A DNA stretch of 64,000 bases from Hydractinia symbiolongicarpus (Eukaryota > Cnidaria > Hydrozoa > Anthoathecata > Hydractiniidae). Every line of letters starts with the position of its first letter. The first letter of the stretch is position 1. The position numbers were made by a program, and so were the translations under genes. Under the pieces are notes generated by a model. That model saw only the letters and a program-made list of their open reading frames with translations. It was not told where the DNA came from and made no database searches. The stretch is from NCBI RefSeq assembly GCF_029227915.1, contig NC_079884.1:11842001-11906000 (forward strand). The letters run 5' to 3'. This document shows, in pieces, positions 1 through 11,873 of the stretch.

Positions 1-146
1 ATGTTAAATAAAGTTGAAAATTAAAAAAATGGTGTGCTGTAATCATTTTGTGTTTTCAACTAAAAACGTTAGAGGATTTCGCAATTTCATACAGTTAGCA
101 GAAAATAAATACTCATAAATTAATCCGAGTTCTGTCTATATTTTAG

Positions 147-2879
147 CTTGAAAAACACATGGAATCCGATTGCCCGAAGTCAGTTGTAAAATGTCCATTT
201 CGTGATGCAGGTTGTACATTTGAGGTGAGTTTTTTTGATATTGTTTGCGATAGTTTTGCCATATCTGTGTACCATTTTTCCAGTGTTTCTTGTTTTGAAA
301 CTGGTTTTGACGCGTTCAAAGGCGTACCATAGGTTCTATTACCGTGAGAATTTTTATTTTATGTGTATTTTCTTCATGATACTAAGCAACTGTGTTTTCT
401 TTTGCCACCCTTTGTCAAAATTATAGCGTAAAGGTGGCGTAATTACACCCTTTGTGCGTCGTCGGCGGCCTGCATACAAATACATCTGTTTTTATACCAG
501 ATGGCATAAACTTGGTGTAAGGACCCGCATTAATTGCTAATGTTTTCGCGTGCGAAAACATATTAGCATTTAACACGGGACGCTCTTTTTTTCTCAAAAA
601 AATTCGAAAGAAAAAAATCTGTTTTAGTGCGTCAGATTCTTACTTCACCTTTTCGATAAATCGTTGGTTTTTAAAAGCTACAAAATATTAAAATGCTTTT
701 TTTTATACACGACTTGAAATTAATTTGATACAACATTCAGGCTTCAGTCAAAAAATAACAATTTTAGGAAGTAAAAAAAAAAGTAGAAGCTTTTTGTTCT
801 TAAAAAGAAAGTGCTAGTGGCAAAGTTATGAACTCAAAAAGTCAGATTGTTGTTGTAAAAAATAGGTTAACCTCAATTCTTGTGATGCTAACAATTTATC
901 AAAAAAAATTGCATACAGACAGTCTGCCTCTAAAAACTGGATTTTTTTTTTAAAAAAAATCTGCCTCAAACTCTAACTCAAGTAAAAAAAGATAACAGGT
1001 GTTAAGGGTTGGTGGCGAGCATTTTTAACAGGTCGCAAGATTCCACATCGAGAATTTCCTGCATTGATTGATTATTATTTATATTCTTCAGGGAACAAGA
1101 GAAGATGTGGATGAACATGTGAGTAAAGGTGCTGGAGATCACATGCGGAGTATGATGAAATCATTGCGAGCATTGAAGAAATCACAAGATGAAAATACCG
1201 TCAGTATTCGTAAACTGAACGAAACAGGTTTCGGTGGAGAAAAAGCGTCAATATTTGAGTCACCATGGAATGGCAGAGATGGAAATATTCTCAAAGCAGA
1301 GGTCAGTGTTGTAGTATTGTTCTTGTTTTGTTTTATATTTCAAGTATCTTTTATCATAAAAAGTCTGGATATTCCTAAACTCTTGGAATCCCCCCTATTC
1401 GAGTATCTTTTTAACATAAAAAATTTTCCTGAAATAATTCCTTAACAATCGTCATTAAAATTGACTTCCCATAATTCGAACCTCCAAAATTCGAACGTCC
1501 ATAATTCGAACGTCCATAATTCGAACCTCCATAATTCGAACCTTCATAATTCAAATCTACATAATTCAAACCTCCATAATTTGAGCACTTCAATATTTCG
1601 AGCGTTTAATTCCGGTCCCTCGGAGAAATTTGGAGTGTTTTATCTCCCTAATTCGAATATCGTGTTTTTTAACTTTAAAATATAACTAAAACACCAATTC
1701 GAATCTGCTAGTAGGGTCAGACTTTATCTATTTTTAATAGATTTAGGAATTGCAGAAAAGAATATTTCAGTTCTACAGGTTCGAATAGTACAATCCACTG
1801 TATTGGGAACTTTTTGTGAAATTCGAACTTTCTATTTTTCGAACGAATGTTTTTTTCGATCTCATCATTTAGTTGGCCAACCAGATAACTGACACTGTTT
1901 AATTTCGTATATTTTAATTTAAATAATTATATTTCTTCTAAATGTAATTGTTTTTTGTTATATACACATGTAGATGGACAAACTAGCGAAAAAGTTACGC
2001 GATCTTGAATTAAAGACGAGTCAGTGGAAATCTGGTACGGATATGTTTCGCAACGAGTACAGACAAACGACAGCAGATTTCGAATCGAAATTTGACCAGC
2101 TAAATCAAACAGTACAGGAACTACAAACTCTCACGAATGAAATCAACGCGCGAGTTTGGTGTGGGAAATTTATATGGAGGATTACAAACTTTGATAATTT
2201 GTTTAAACAAGCGCAAAGTGGCGACGTTCCAGCTATCCATAGTCTTCCATTTTATACGGGTGTCCCAGGTTTGTGTAATTTGATTGCTTTTGCCAAATAT
2301 TGTTTTGTAAATTATTAAGATGCATATTCGCAGTGGAAGATAAAGACCTAACATTCAGTCTAAATAAATAGATTGCATAACATTTCTTTTCTAGGGCTCT
2401 GTGACTAAATTTATTGCTAGATATTTCAGAAAGAAAATATTTAGTCAACTGCTAAAGTTGTAAGTTGTCAAAGAAATGCAACAAAACGGAAAGGAAAATA
2501 TTTTTGATATTTTTTTGTCTTAGGATACAAGATGTGTTTACGCGTCAACTTGAATGGAATTGATTCTGGTGCAAACAGTCACGTGTCCATGTTTGTTCAT
2601 TTAATGCAAGGTGAATTTGACAGCGTCATCGAATGGCCTTTCCCAGGCAGCATAACACTAACCATAATGGATCAAGACACTCGTAGCGAACCGCAGCACG
2701 TAAAGGAGACATTAACAGCAAGACCGACATTACAGGCTTTCTTAAGACCGAAAACCAATCGGAACCATAAAGGGTATGGGTATGTCGAAATGATGCCTCA
2801 CTCTACGTTACGCACATATGGTTATATAAAGGATGACACAATGATAGTAAGGGTTGATGTAAAAATGCCGAACAGGTGA
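147..2879 (+). CDS. TRAF6-like TNF-receptor-associated factor, 3' part (last four coding exons)
   Basis: TRAF adaptors couple receptors to NF-kB/MAPK signalling in the cytosol. Exons read as 147-224, 1092-1301, 1974-2268 and 2524-2879, each bounded by AG/GT and keeping one frame. Exon 147-224 encodes a TRAF-type zinc-finger stretch (LEKHMESDCP, then CPFRDAGCTFE). Exon 1092-1301 is a helical linker. Exon 1974-2268 gives a coiled coil followed by the start of the MATH domain (VWCGKFIWRITNF). The last exon completes MATH, with FLRPKTNRNHKGYGYVEMM and YIKDDTMIVRVDV close to the pattern I know for TRAF6. The RING and first zinc fingers lie upstream of the window. The stop is TGA at 2877-2879 and an AATAAA lies at 2991. 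TRAF4 or another TRAF is possible, but the C-terminal signature favours TRAF6-like. The first intron (225-1091) and second (1302-1973) hold no other gene. Confidence 0.88.
1461..1603. repeat. 15-bp tandem repeat in a TRAF intron
   Basis: About eight imperfect head-to-tail copies of a 15-bp unit close to CATAATTCGAACCTC. It creates artefactual open frames on both strands (HNSNLHNSN-type on plus, YGGSNYG-type on minus) that are not genes. It lies between the second and third TRAF exons seen here. Confidence 0.85.
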
Positions 2880-3911
2880 AACTAACTTCTGGTCCGTGAA
2901 ATACATCAACGCACGCGGAAATTTGTCCTTTAGCAGTATTTTACAAGTTTCGTTTTAAGCTGTCCATTCAAACTTCTTTTTATTTAACGTAATAAATTAC
3001 TGACAATGTAGAAACTCGATATACTTATTTTTTTATAATTTGTACAAATGAGAATATGGAACACTCGCAACTTTTTTTGAGCTACTATTCCTGATACATT
3101 GTATTGGAATCACAAATCGAAAATACACTGAGTAGGTAAATTTTCTTAGAGAGTCGACACTTGCTGTGCCGCTATTTGTATTATTAGGCTTCTTTTTTTC
3201 GCAAAAATTAATTTTTGCGAAAAAGTAGCTTTGTGAATAAAAAAAACCTCAAAAAGTTTTAAAAGATACATAAAATTTAAGAATTAAAGGTTTTTCTAAA
3301 CAAGTCTCAGCATAAAAACTATTTGTATTTAATTGTTGTGTTGTATGCAAGGAAATATAAATTTTTACTAACTTTAGAAATATGTGGAATTTTCATTAAC
3401 ATGAAAATAAAAAGTGTATATGACGATTTGTTGTTTTTTTAGAGTATGTTCATATACTTTTTACATACAAATCCATCCTTGTCAATGTGTCATAAAATTT
3501 TACTGTTCCTCTACATTGTGTTGTTTAAGTGTCGCCTGTTCACAATAGCGAGGCAGTGTGATCGTTTGTTTTTGTTTTTTTATTTGTTTATTTGTTTATT
3601 TGTTTCTTTGTGACCAGTGAAAAAATACAATAGAATAAACCGTCCCACTTCGGACATGGATGGAGACAATCTCCTCTCCAAGACTATTTGCTTCTCAACA
3701 GCGTTGCGCTTTCTGATAGTTCTAGCATAATAGCCCTGAAACAGACGCCCACTGCATTACCTTAACGGTGCTGAGGTCAACCTTGGGATGGAAAATGGCT
3801 AGCCTATTAGGACTAATTCGAATTGGCTAAAACGAATTAAAAATATTAATTGAACTAAAAATTGGAGTTGTTTCTGCTAGCTCTGCAAAAACAAGGCCTT
3901 ATGAAAGTCAA
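2880..3911. other. TRAF 3' UTR and spacer, no gene seen
   Basis: AT-rich downstream sequence with an AATAAA at 2991, a short palindrome around 3197-3225 (CGCAAAAATTAATTTTTGCG) and a TTTG/TTTA run at 3573-3610. A less AT-rich patch at 3640-3800 has no recognisable coding or RNA signature. Confidence 0.6.
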
Positions 3912-4770
3912 CAAGAAGCCCTGCGGCTTAAAGATTTCCGCCATTAGCAATAATCTGAAAAAGTACTGAACTTTGAAGAGGACCGGGGGAACAAAATCAT
4001 TGTATATTCTAAAATTTTAAAATTCAATTTTTGATTATTATTGTAACTGTAAATCATAGCTAACTTAACTTATATAAACTTCATTTCTCTATAGGAACAA
4101 TTTTAAAAGAAAAATAATAAACTTGAAAATTGATGAACAATAAAAACAAAATAAGAACAACGGCAAGGCTGAAAATTTATCTATTTTCTCTTTTTTCTGA
4201 AAAACAGTTAGGAAAATATCTTTAAAGGTGACAACATTTTTATTTTTTTTACATAAGCAGTTAGGAAAGTTTATTTTCAGACTACATATTCTTATTTTTT
4301 CTTTTATGACACATTGTCACGATTTTATAGCTATAAATCTTTCACCAAAAATATTCAGCCTCAACAATTCTTCTAAATTAAAATTCATGAATAATTAGCT
4401 TTAGTCTACGTGCTTGCAAAATTGTACAGAGGGAAATGACGTTAATAGCATCAAAGATGGCGCATTATAAAACGATCTTCATTATGCTACACTGCACGAG
4501 CTTTAACTTTCGACAGCATATAAACTTTAAAATAAAGTATTATTATTGGATAATAAAACAATTTGTTGCACTGTTAGGATTCTTATTGGCTTAAAACTTA
4601 TTTCAGCCTCGTTCTCAGAAAAAAAATATGTCAAAACGGGAATTTAGGCTTTAGCCTGGATAAGTTTCGGGCGTACAGCCTAGCTCCGCTGTCTCTATCT
4701 ATCTCTATCTCTCTATCTATCTCCTCAGGCGATTTTAAAGATTCTGCCTTTGCTGGCGGAAATCAACAAA
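3912..4770 (-). mobile_element. Inverted-repeat DNA element, long copy
   Basis: The two ends carry inverted GATTTCCGCC / GGCGGAAATC (3933 and about 4755), and both flanks match a much shorter relative at 56163-56392 in the opposite orientation. Shared pieces are AAGCCCTGCGGCTTAAAG plus TTTCCGCCATTAGCAATAAT at the left end, a TTTAGCCTGGATAAG motif, a TATC-rich microsatellite (4690-4728) and CAGGCGATTTTAAAGATTC at the right end. No coding frame is present, so this is a non-autonomous element. Confidence 0.65.
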
Positions 4771-4992
4771 GACGAAAAGCAACCGAAATTTGCTTCCATT
4801 TAACACGAAAGTTCACACAAAGTCAGTTACAAAAGATCATTTGTTTAAGCTTTCTAGGAAACGAGGATTTTTTGTTTCATGTTTTACAACCATCCATTTT
4901 AGTGGGCTATGACATTTTGCCTTAAAACCTGGTTGATCATACCATTTTCACAACGTATTTTTAACTATCAATTATCTCGGGCGGGGCACAGT

Positions 4993-5440
4993 GGCAAGCC
5001 CATATTACCATTTACCCCTCCCCAGTTAAGCACAGAAACATTAAGACTATTTTGCCTTAAAGAAATAATAGAATAAAATATTTTGCTTAACAGGGACAGG
5101 TTTGGTCATTTTAGGTGGTAGGGTGGAAGATTATAAAAACCTGGTAAGACTCCGTAAAGCGGACAGTTACGGGAATAGAGGTTTTATCCGTATAGAGTGC
5201 CGTCCACCTTGGACAGGTTATTCTTATTTTGGCAAGAAACGCGGAAAAAATTATACTCCAAAGCCAAAAGTCAATTAGGCAAGCCCATATTACCATTTAC
5301 CCCTCCCCAGTTAAGCACAAAAACATTAAGACTATTTTGACTTAAAGAAATAATAGAATAAAATATTTTGCTTAACAGGGACAGGTTTGGTCATTTTAGG
5401 TGGTAGGTGGTGGTAGAAGATTATAAAAACCTGGTAAGAC
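4993..5440. repeat. Direct duplication of about 160 bp, period about 285 bp
   Basis: 4993-5150 and 5278-5440 are nearly identical, starting at GGCAAGCCCATATTACCATT and ending at ATAAAAACCTGGTAAGAC. The second copy has a small insertion of 5 bp in a GGT run. The 127 bp between them include a GTCCACCTTGGACAGGTT stretch similar to sequence near 5640-5680. No coding function is evident. Confidence 0.85.
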
Positions 5441-6394
5441 TGAAAATGATTGCTAATTTAAACAGCTAGAATAGAAAAACGATTAACAAAGAATGACATA
5501 CCAAAGAAGGTAATTTTTGTCTGACGTCTTGTCGAAATTCGATTTTTGATATTTTCGGATAGTCTAGTTAAAAAATTATCTCGTCCGCTCAATAGTGGCA
5601 AATTCTGTTGGAAATCGCAGTCCGGATCTGGGAAGTGCGTCCGCTTCAAGGAGGTGTCCGCTTTGAAGAGGTTTTATTATATGGGTATATTATGAAATCG
5701 TCTGGTACAAAATTTTTTGCCCATATTAAGGAGGTGTCAACTTTAGAGGAAGTCTTCCTTGAAGATTCCACTGTACATTTGAAAGACGCTAAAAAGTCTT
5801 CAATGTTCAAAAGTTTATTTGATCGTTTGCGAAGCAAGTCTGGTAGAATAAATTTCGTGTAAATGGCTACAAGCTTTTAAATTATAAGGCGAAACTTGAA
5901 AAGCAGAACAAAAATTACTATTCATTTAACGATTGATTAGAACTGTTGAACCGGAAAATCCGTAGTTGTCAGTATATAAGTATTTTCAAACAGCGGCTGT
6001 TCCGGCAAGGTTCCCCAAACTAAAAAGACAGGGACTAACTCGGATGATTTAAAAACGTTAACAATATTTTGACGGGTTTTTTTTATGACACACTACTCGT
6101 CATAAAGCATTGACCTAGGCTAAAACTGTTTTAATTAATTCTGCTGTAAGTAGTCAAAAATCGATTTTAACCGGTTGGGTGGCAAATCAATGGGTAACTT
6201 TAAGTGCTCGGTTTTCTACTTTTGCAGAGCTACAAACTTTGAGTTTAGCCAACAAAATTCTCAACATAAGCAACTATTAATCTTATGTGTCTATAGCAGC
6301 GTATCTTCTTGTATGGAAACACATTTTATAGCCATATATTTTTTAAAAAAAATAAATTTCAAAATTATCAATGCTTACCTTATGCTGTTTACTA
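5441..6394. other. Spacer with a spurious open frame, no supported gene
   Basis: An 84-codon frame at 5608-5862 reads through GTCCGCTTTGAAGAGG-type sequence that looks like a degenerate dispersed repeat. Splice sites, a homologous domain and convincing coding bias are all lacking. I treat it as non-coding. Confidence 0.5.
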
Positions 6395-7054
6395 TTAAAG
6401 GAAGAAACTTTCGCTGGAAGAAAGTTTTTCGCGTTTTCGCGGTTTTTGGGACCTTTCCACGAAAGTTTCTTCCGCGAAGTTTTCTAAAACGTGTTGTCCG
6501 GGAAAGTTTTTTTCCGCGAATATTTCTAAAACGTGTTGTCTGCTAAAGTTTTTCCCGCGAATTAAATAAATTTAGTTCCCAGTGAAGGCTTTTAATGTTA
6601 TTGTATTTAACTACTTAGTAAAAGCAAAAAACAAGTATCGTTGTCTTAATTTTTTTTTTTTAATCAGCTGTGTTTAAAGGAATGGCGTTGAGAAGAAAGG
6701 CTTAGAAACTAGAACAAAGGTGATAAAGAAGCAGAACAATAATTTTTGTAATTTTTATCAACGAGAAAATAATTTTCATTCAAAAGGCTTATGAAATTTC
6801 GGAAGATTGCAGAGACATAATCATAGACTAAGAACATTATATAGTATTATTTTTTTGTGATAAAATAATTACAACATTCATATCCTTGGTTTTATATTGT
6901 TTTTTAATACTTCATTATCGGGCCGCCAAAGTTTTTTCACGTAAAAAATTTCCAAATTGCTCGTCCGCGAAAGTTTTTTCCCGCGAAATGCAAAATTTTC
7001 AAGGGTTTTTTTGAACCGCAAAACTTTCCTCCAGCGAAAGTTTCTTCCTTTTAA
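6395..7054. mobile_element. MITE-like element with about 28-bp terminal inverted repeats
   Basis: The left end GGAAGAAACTTTCGCTGG (from 6400) is mirrored at the right end by CCAGCGAAAGTTTCTTCC (to about 7049). TTAA is found at 6395-6398 and 7051-7054 on the two sides, which could be a target duplication of piggyBac type. Inner sequence repeats AAAGTTTTTTCCGCGAA motifs in inverted orientation. It is about 650 bp long and has no transposase. Confidence 0.75.
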
Positions 7055-9633
7055 ATAATCTTTTTTCTTCGTCTTTTATCAAATATAAAATCCTCAATTT
7101 GAACTTCTCTCCCTCCTATCAGCAGAATAACAAGTAGACAAGCCCTGGGGACGAGGTTCCAGCCTGACTATGCATAAAAAATGGTAAAAAGTCTTTTTAA
7201 ATGTGTTCGAAAGTTTATTGATAGTTACAGTTCACCATGTAACGAAGCCACGATGCTTTTTGATAAGTTAGTTAAATTTTATAGAGGTGTGTGCTGTCTA
7301 AGAATTAAACTTGGAAGCAGATGTAAAAAAGTGCTAACTGGGGGAGGAAAATACGGATTAAGACTAATAATTGCATCGCTGGGCAAAAGATAGCCCTTTA
7401 TAGAAATAAATTTCGGCACAAATTTTCCTGCTAATTTAAAAAATTGAAAAAGTACTCTGAAGAGGTGTTACGCGCGGCAAACAACCAGGATTCGCGACCG
7501 TTATAATGGGGAGACCAGTTTGGCAAATGGTGTGAAAATCAGTGTGTTATTCCCTCTTGTTTTTCCCATCTTACATCGAACAATCAAATTAGTTTAGTTG
7601 TAGCTTGTTGTAGTTTGCTCTAGTTATCTATCAATATATAAGTTGTTGATTTCTACCGTCATCAGAGTTTTCGGCCCCGTCCTAGCACGGACAAATCAAT
7701 AATCCCTCGTGATAGTGGGCCATATCTTGGTTTAGGTATTCTCATCAGTTAGTAAAACCAATTTTCTTTTTTTAACTTACCGTTCTTATTGTCATGTAAC
7801 TGAAGCAAATTCAAGAGATCGTTTAATTCAAGATGCGTAGGTATATCTTGCGTATGTATATCTTGCTGCGACAGCTACTCGAGTGAAAATTCGCGGCGAA
7901 TTAGATCAAAAATATCGTTTTGATTACCACAAGAAACAAATATAAGCATGTGGCAAATTTAAAATAATACTTAATGTAAATCTTACTACCAATGATTTTT
8001 TGAGAATAAACACAAGAGTTCTGGTTGATTAAAAGTTTACAGCTATTTCACCGTTAAAAGATTTAGACTGTTTTTACTGCGGAACGAAGGTAAAATCAAA
8101 ACAAACGTGCCCCAGACAGGTTCGTTGGCCTGCCTTGTGCGCGGCGTGAGACAATTACTTTACGGGCACCTCCTAAACCTCACGGTATGGCAACATAGAG
8201 AATTTTAAGTTGGGCAGATTTCCATGGAAGACAAAACATGGCGCACGGTTTTGCTCTGATCTCCATCATGTTTTATGTTTTGATTTGTGTTTTGCTTTGC
8301 TTTCAGGTTTTTCTTATTATCCTTTATTTCGTGCATAGTGCAAGTTCTTGTCAGTTAAACTGTGTTTTGCTAGTAATTAAATCATGATACTGAAAATGGC
8401 AAAGATTTTCGTTTGCTTTAAAATGATTGATTGTCTACTTCTTTTAACTGCTAGCTAGTTAGCTAGCTACCTATCTGGCTATAGCTAAGCAAGTTCTAGC
8501 TATAGTTAGCTACATTGAGCTACTAGATCGCTAGAAAGTTTTTTTTTTTTTACATGGTATCTTAATTAAATATTATGGCATTTATAAATACATGTAAAAA
8601 TGTTTGAATTTAAACTTTCGCTTAAAATTGTTTATTTTTTGGAAAAAGGTTGAATCGAAGATTCAATTTCAATGTCATTCAAAACGCTTTTCACGATTGG
8701 TCTAGATCCTCTTAAGCACATCGACATACAGCGTATTAAAGCGATTTTTTTTTCGAATCCAACTCGTTACGATGTAAATTTACGTTTACAAGATATCATC
8801 TGCGACAATCTGGAAAAGAATACCTTGCATTCATGTTCCATCCCACCAGTAACTGTGAATACCTAAGGCATAAAACTTCCTTATACTTGTTATACTTGCG
8901 TTATACTTGCATTATCGGTCCAAAGCCAATTACATTTCCGTATTTTTTATGGTGGCCATTATGATTTAAGGGAAAATATGCTGTTTACGCGGCCAGCTCT
9001 TATAAATAAGGGGTAAATTTTTCATAGAATCATTGTTTTTAACTTCAAACTTACATATTGTGTAGTTGTAATTTAGCTTTAATTTAATACAGATTCTTGT
9101 AGTTATTAATTAATTAAATTTTTTCTCTAAGAGTTGGCTGTGAAAATTCCCTTTTTTCTCAACTGAAAGTTGACATTCTGACCAGAAAACTTTCAAAGTT
9201 CCACAATATTCCAAATCCAGGTGCTTTAGAAATTAGTTAATAATATGATACAAAATCTGGGAGTCTAGGATTTAATACCGGTTCCTAGATGTGAATGGAA
9301 ATATGCTAAGAGGTAGGCAATAAATTTCTCAAAAGAACCTTCTCTTTAAGCACTGAGAACGCTCTACAACAAATAGCAATTAAAACAATCAATTGCTATC
9401 TTTCTTCCCATTTTGTTATGTCTGAGCTTATCCAAAAGGATATATTTTGAAAATCATAAAAAAAAAAAGGAAAAAAATCATAAAAAAAGGAAATTATTTT
9501 CTCAGATACCATAGACATAATATTTGTGCTAATGCCCTTCTTGAAATGGCTGAACAGTTTGAGTTTGCCATCTTCTTCAAGTTTGTGAAAGTTTTACTTT
9601 TGTAGAGGTTTAACCCAAGTGCACAGGTTTATT
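7055..9633. other. Intergenic region, no firm gene
   Basis: Includes a solo CCTGGGGACGAGGTT end at about 7145 (the dispersed palindromic family described below), a GCTAGCTA-rich low-complexity block at 8445-8540 and one small open frame at 8672-8866 listed separately. I see no RNA gene or conserved domain. Confidence 0.5.
8672..8866 (+). CDS. Small unrecognised open frame (64 codons)
   Basis: ATG to TAA frame beginning MSFKTLFTIGLDPLKHIDI. Base use is less AT-extreme than the flanks and lacks simple repeats, so it could be a real small gene or an exon. I recognise no domain. A GTAACT after the codon for proline 59 could be a donor, but I found no matching acceptor in phase. It may equally be chance. 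Confidence 0.2.
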   Translation: MSFKTLFTIGLDPLKHIDIQRIKAIFFSNPTRYDVNLRLQDIICDNLEKNTLHSCSIPPVTVNT

Positions 9634-9717
9634 GAAAACATGGAGTACCCCAATTTGGTTAGTGGTTGTGGTAGCTAATTTTAATAATCAAAGCATATAT
9701 TTTGTAAATATACATTA

Positions 9718-9841
9718 TCTATATTATAATACCTGTATATGCCTGTCTGTCCGTGATGCAAAATGGTACTGCAAGTAATGAGATGCATGCAATGCTGTAA
9801 AACCAGCAAACCTGTGGATTTTTCCATGGGCCACCGACTAG
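9718..9841 (+). mobile_element. Mini-Helitron, unit 1 of a tandem pair
   Basis: Starts TCTATATTATAATACCTG right after an A. It carries CTGTCTGTC near the 5' end, a CCTGTGGATTTTTCCATGGG hairpin near the 3' end and ends CTAG at 9838-9841. A TC start, a subterminal hairpin, CTRR at the end and no terminal inverted repeat are the Helitron hallmarks. 124 bp, non-autonomous. Confidence 0.8.
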
Positions 9842-9967
9842 TCTCTTTAATAACAGCTGCATTCTGTCTGTCTGTTTGATCACAAGAAAAAAATTCTTAC
9901 GGAAACACGGGAGGCGGTAAATACAGGACGGGGGAACCCGTAGATTTATCCACAGGCTACCGACTAG
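9842..9967 (+). mobile_element. Mini-Helitron, unit 2 of a tandem pair
   Basis: Follows unit 1 head-to-tail: CTAG is directly followed by TCTCTTTAATAACAGC. It has CTGTCTGTCTG, a CCCGTAGATTTATCCACAGG hairpin and CTAG at 9964-9967, then a T. 126 bp. Confidence 0.8.
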
Positions 9968-11857
9968 TATATGTAATTTTACGCCAATGCAACAGCCCTG
10001 AAGATGTTTAACAACCGAATTTAACGTCAATTGGTTAAAAAAAGTTTCACTTTTAACTTCAGTTTACAACACGCAGCTCTGCCATATTTAAAATTTACAT
10101 AATAATTTTCAAACCAGATGCCTTTTAAAAACTGAGCTGCTTTGTGAAGTTGACCACTTAGGAGTGGGTTCACACTTTATTCGCCATAGTCGCACAAGTG
10201 AGTGAGAAATTATTTTTAGCATACTACATAATTTTCTCTAATTAGTCAGCATTCGTCAAAGTAGTTGGAATAAGTACAACTACCACAGCGAATGGGAATT
10301 TATCAACCAATCAGATTTAAAATACAATTTTAAAATGTGTTTTAGAATTTTAAAATAAAAATAGGTTGATGAGAAAGAAAAGCTTAATTTTGTGTGTGCA
10401 AAATTTAATGTATATAAACATTGAATATATTATTATATATATTGAGTATTTATTTAAAAGTGCTGAAATAGAGTAAAGTAACTAACTGATGGTGCCAAAT
10501 TAAAAAAGTCCTTATTTGTTATGTGCAGTTTTATTTTTTGCAGCAGTGCACTGCTTTCTTTTACTTGCAACAAATAGATTTTTTGCATTCTTCTTATTTA
10601 AGGGACTATGACAAATGACTGCAAACCCAGCTTTCAAAAGGATGGGCAATGTTGTATATAATGAGTTTCTAGGATAATTGCAACATGTATATAATGCAAC
10701 CAAACTGTTGTAGCTATATAGGTTTGACTGTACATTGCATGTGGCATAATGAAACTCTTACACATAAGCTCTTGTTTTGATGTTATTTGATTATTTTAAA
10801 GACAACTTCATAAGGACAAAATTTGACAAAAGAGCCTTGAAGAGAAAAAAACCTTGCAAGGAGAAAGCCTTTTTTCAAGTTGTTTACATCTCAAATTTTT
10901 GCCAATAAAAGCCATCCAGTTAAAATCTTATTGGACTGTTTCTGTCCGTAAAACTGGTCAGCAGCAAAGAAGAGCACATAATTATATATCTGGTCTGTAA
11001 AATAAAACTACTACCCCAACACTATCCCAATTGGGGTACCCTATGTTTTTAACTAACCCTAAGTGAACAATGTTGAAACAATTTCTGCATTGTGAAAAGG
11101 TTTGAATAATTGAGAAATTGGAGCATGCTAACATCAGTTAAAATAAGTATCATAACCTTAGCCCTAAGTTTGCTGTGAACATTAACAAGCAAACTCAGGG
11201 ACTTACTTAGATACAGAAGCTGTTCTTGCTTGAAATGCAATGCTAGTAGGAAAGATCTTTGAATTTCTATTCTCAATTTCACTTGTTGTGACAGACTATA
11301 CTTTTCCAAAAGTGGGTGGTTAGGATATCCTTTAAGATGTTCTGTATAGTTCAACTTCTTATAAAGGGCGTTCAACAATAAAATTTGTCTTGCTTTACAG
11401 ACTATTGCGAAGAGGTTGGGGGATAGATGTGCATATTTTACATGGTTAGCCTCACAAATATTGACAGATATACCATGTCTATTATTTCCAGAAGGGGACA
11501 TGACTGGGTTGAAATGGGTTTCCTAGAGTATTTTATGATCATTTTGAACTACATAGACGTGATTAGGGTCTGTGCTCTACCAGACAACTCCCTGCAGCAT
11601 CCTATTGATTAATTAATAGGAGATCTCTAAAAACATGCAAGAATTCTGGGGTTCCGGTTTATTACAATGTGTCCATTGAAGTCAAGGGTAACTACTGTAC
11701 AGCTGTTTGCAATTCCTTGACAATTTCTATTTTGGGAACAAATCTTGAGGGCTAGCTTTTTTCAACTGTCTGTTTAACTTATTAACACTTTTTTAGTCTC
11801 TGTAGCACCAGGGGTTAAAAAGCTAAACAGCCCTGTTAATATAATTTTTATTTTTAG
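9968..11857. other. Intergenic, no supported gene
   Basis: Open frames at 10512-10703 and 11049-11612 show no domain, splice pattern or composition typical of genes here. A TTTTTAG acceptor at 11851-11857 lies 16 nt before the next gene's ATG. Confidence 0.5.
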
Positions 11858-11873
11858 TTTAATCTCAAAAAAT

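Larger units (their letters stand above)
9634..11050. mobile_element. Possible terminal-inverted-repeat element (about 1.4 kb)
   Basis: About 50 bp at 9634-9685 (GAAAACATGGAGTACCCCAA then TTAGTGGTTGTGGTAGC) recurs inverted at 10999-11050 (TTGGGGTACCCTATGTTTTT). The interval carries the two mini-Helitrons at 9718-9967, so it would be older than them. No transposase frame is seen inside. Confidence 0.45.

Noticed and set aside
5608-5862. 84-codon frame upstream of the 6.4-kb MITE
   Set aside because: Overlaps a degenerate dispersed repeat and has a competing antisense frame; no family recognised.
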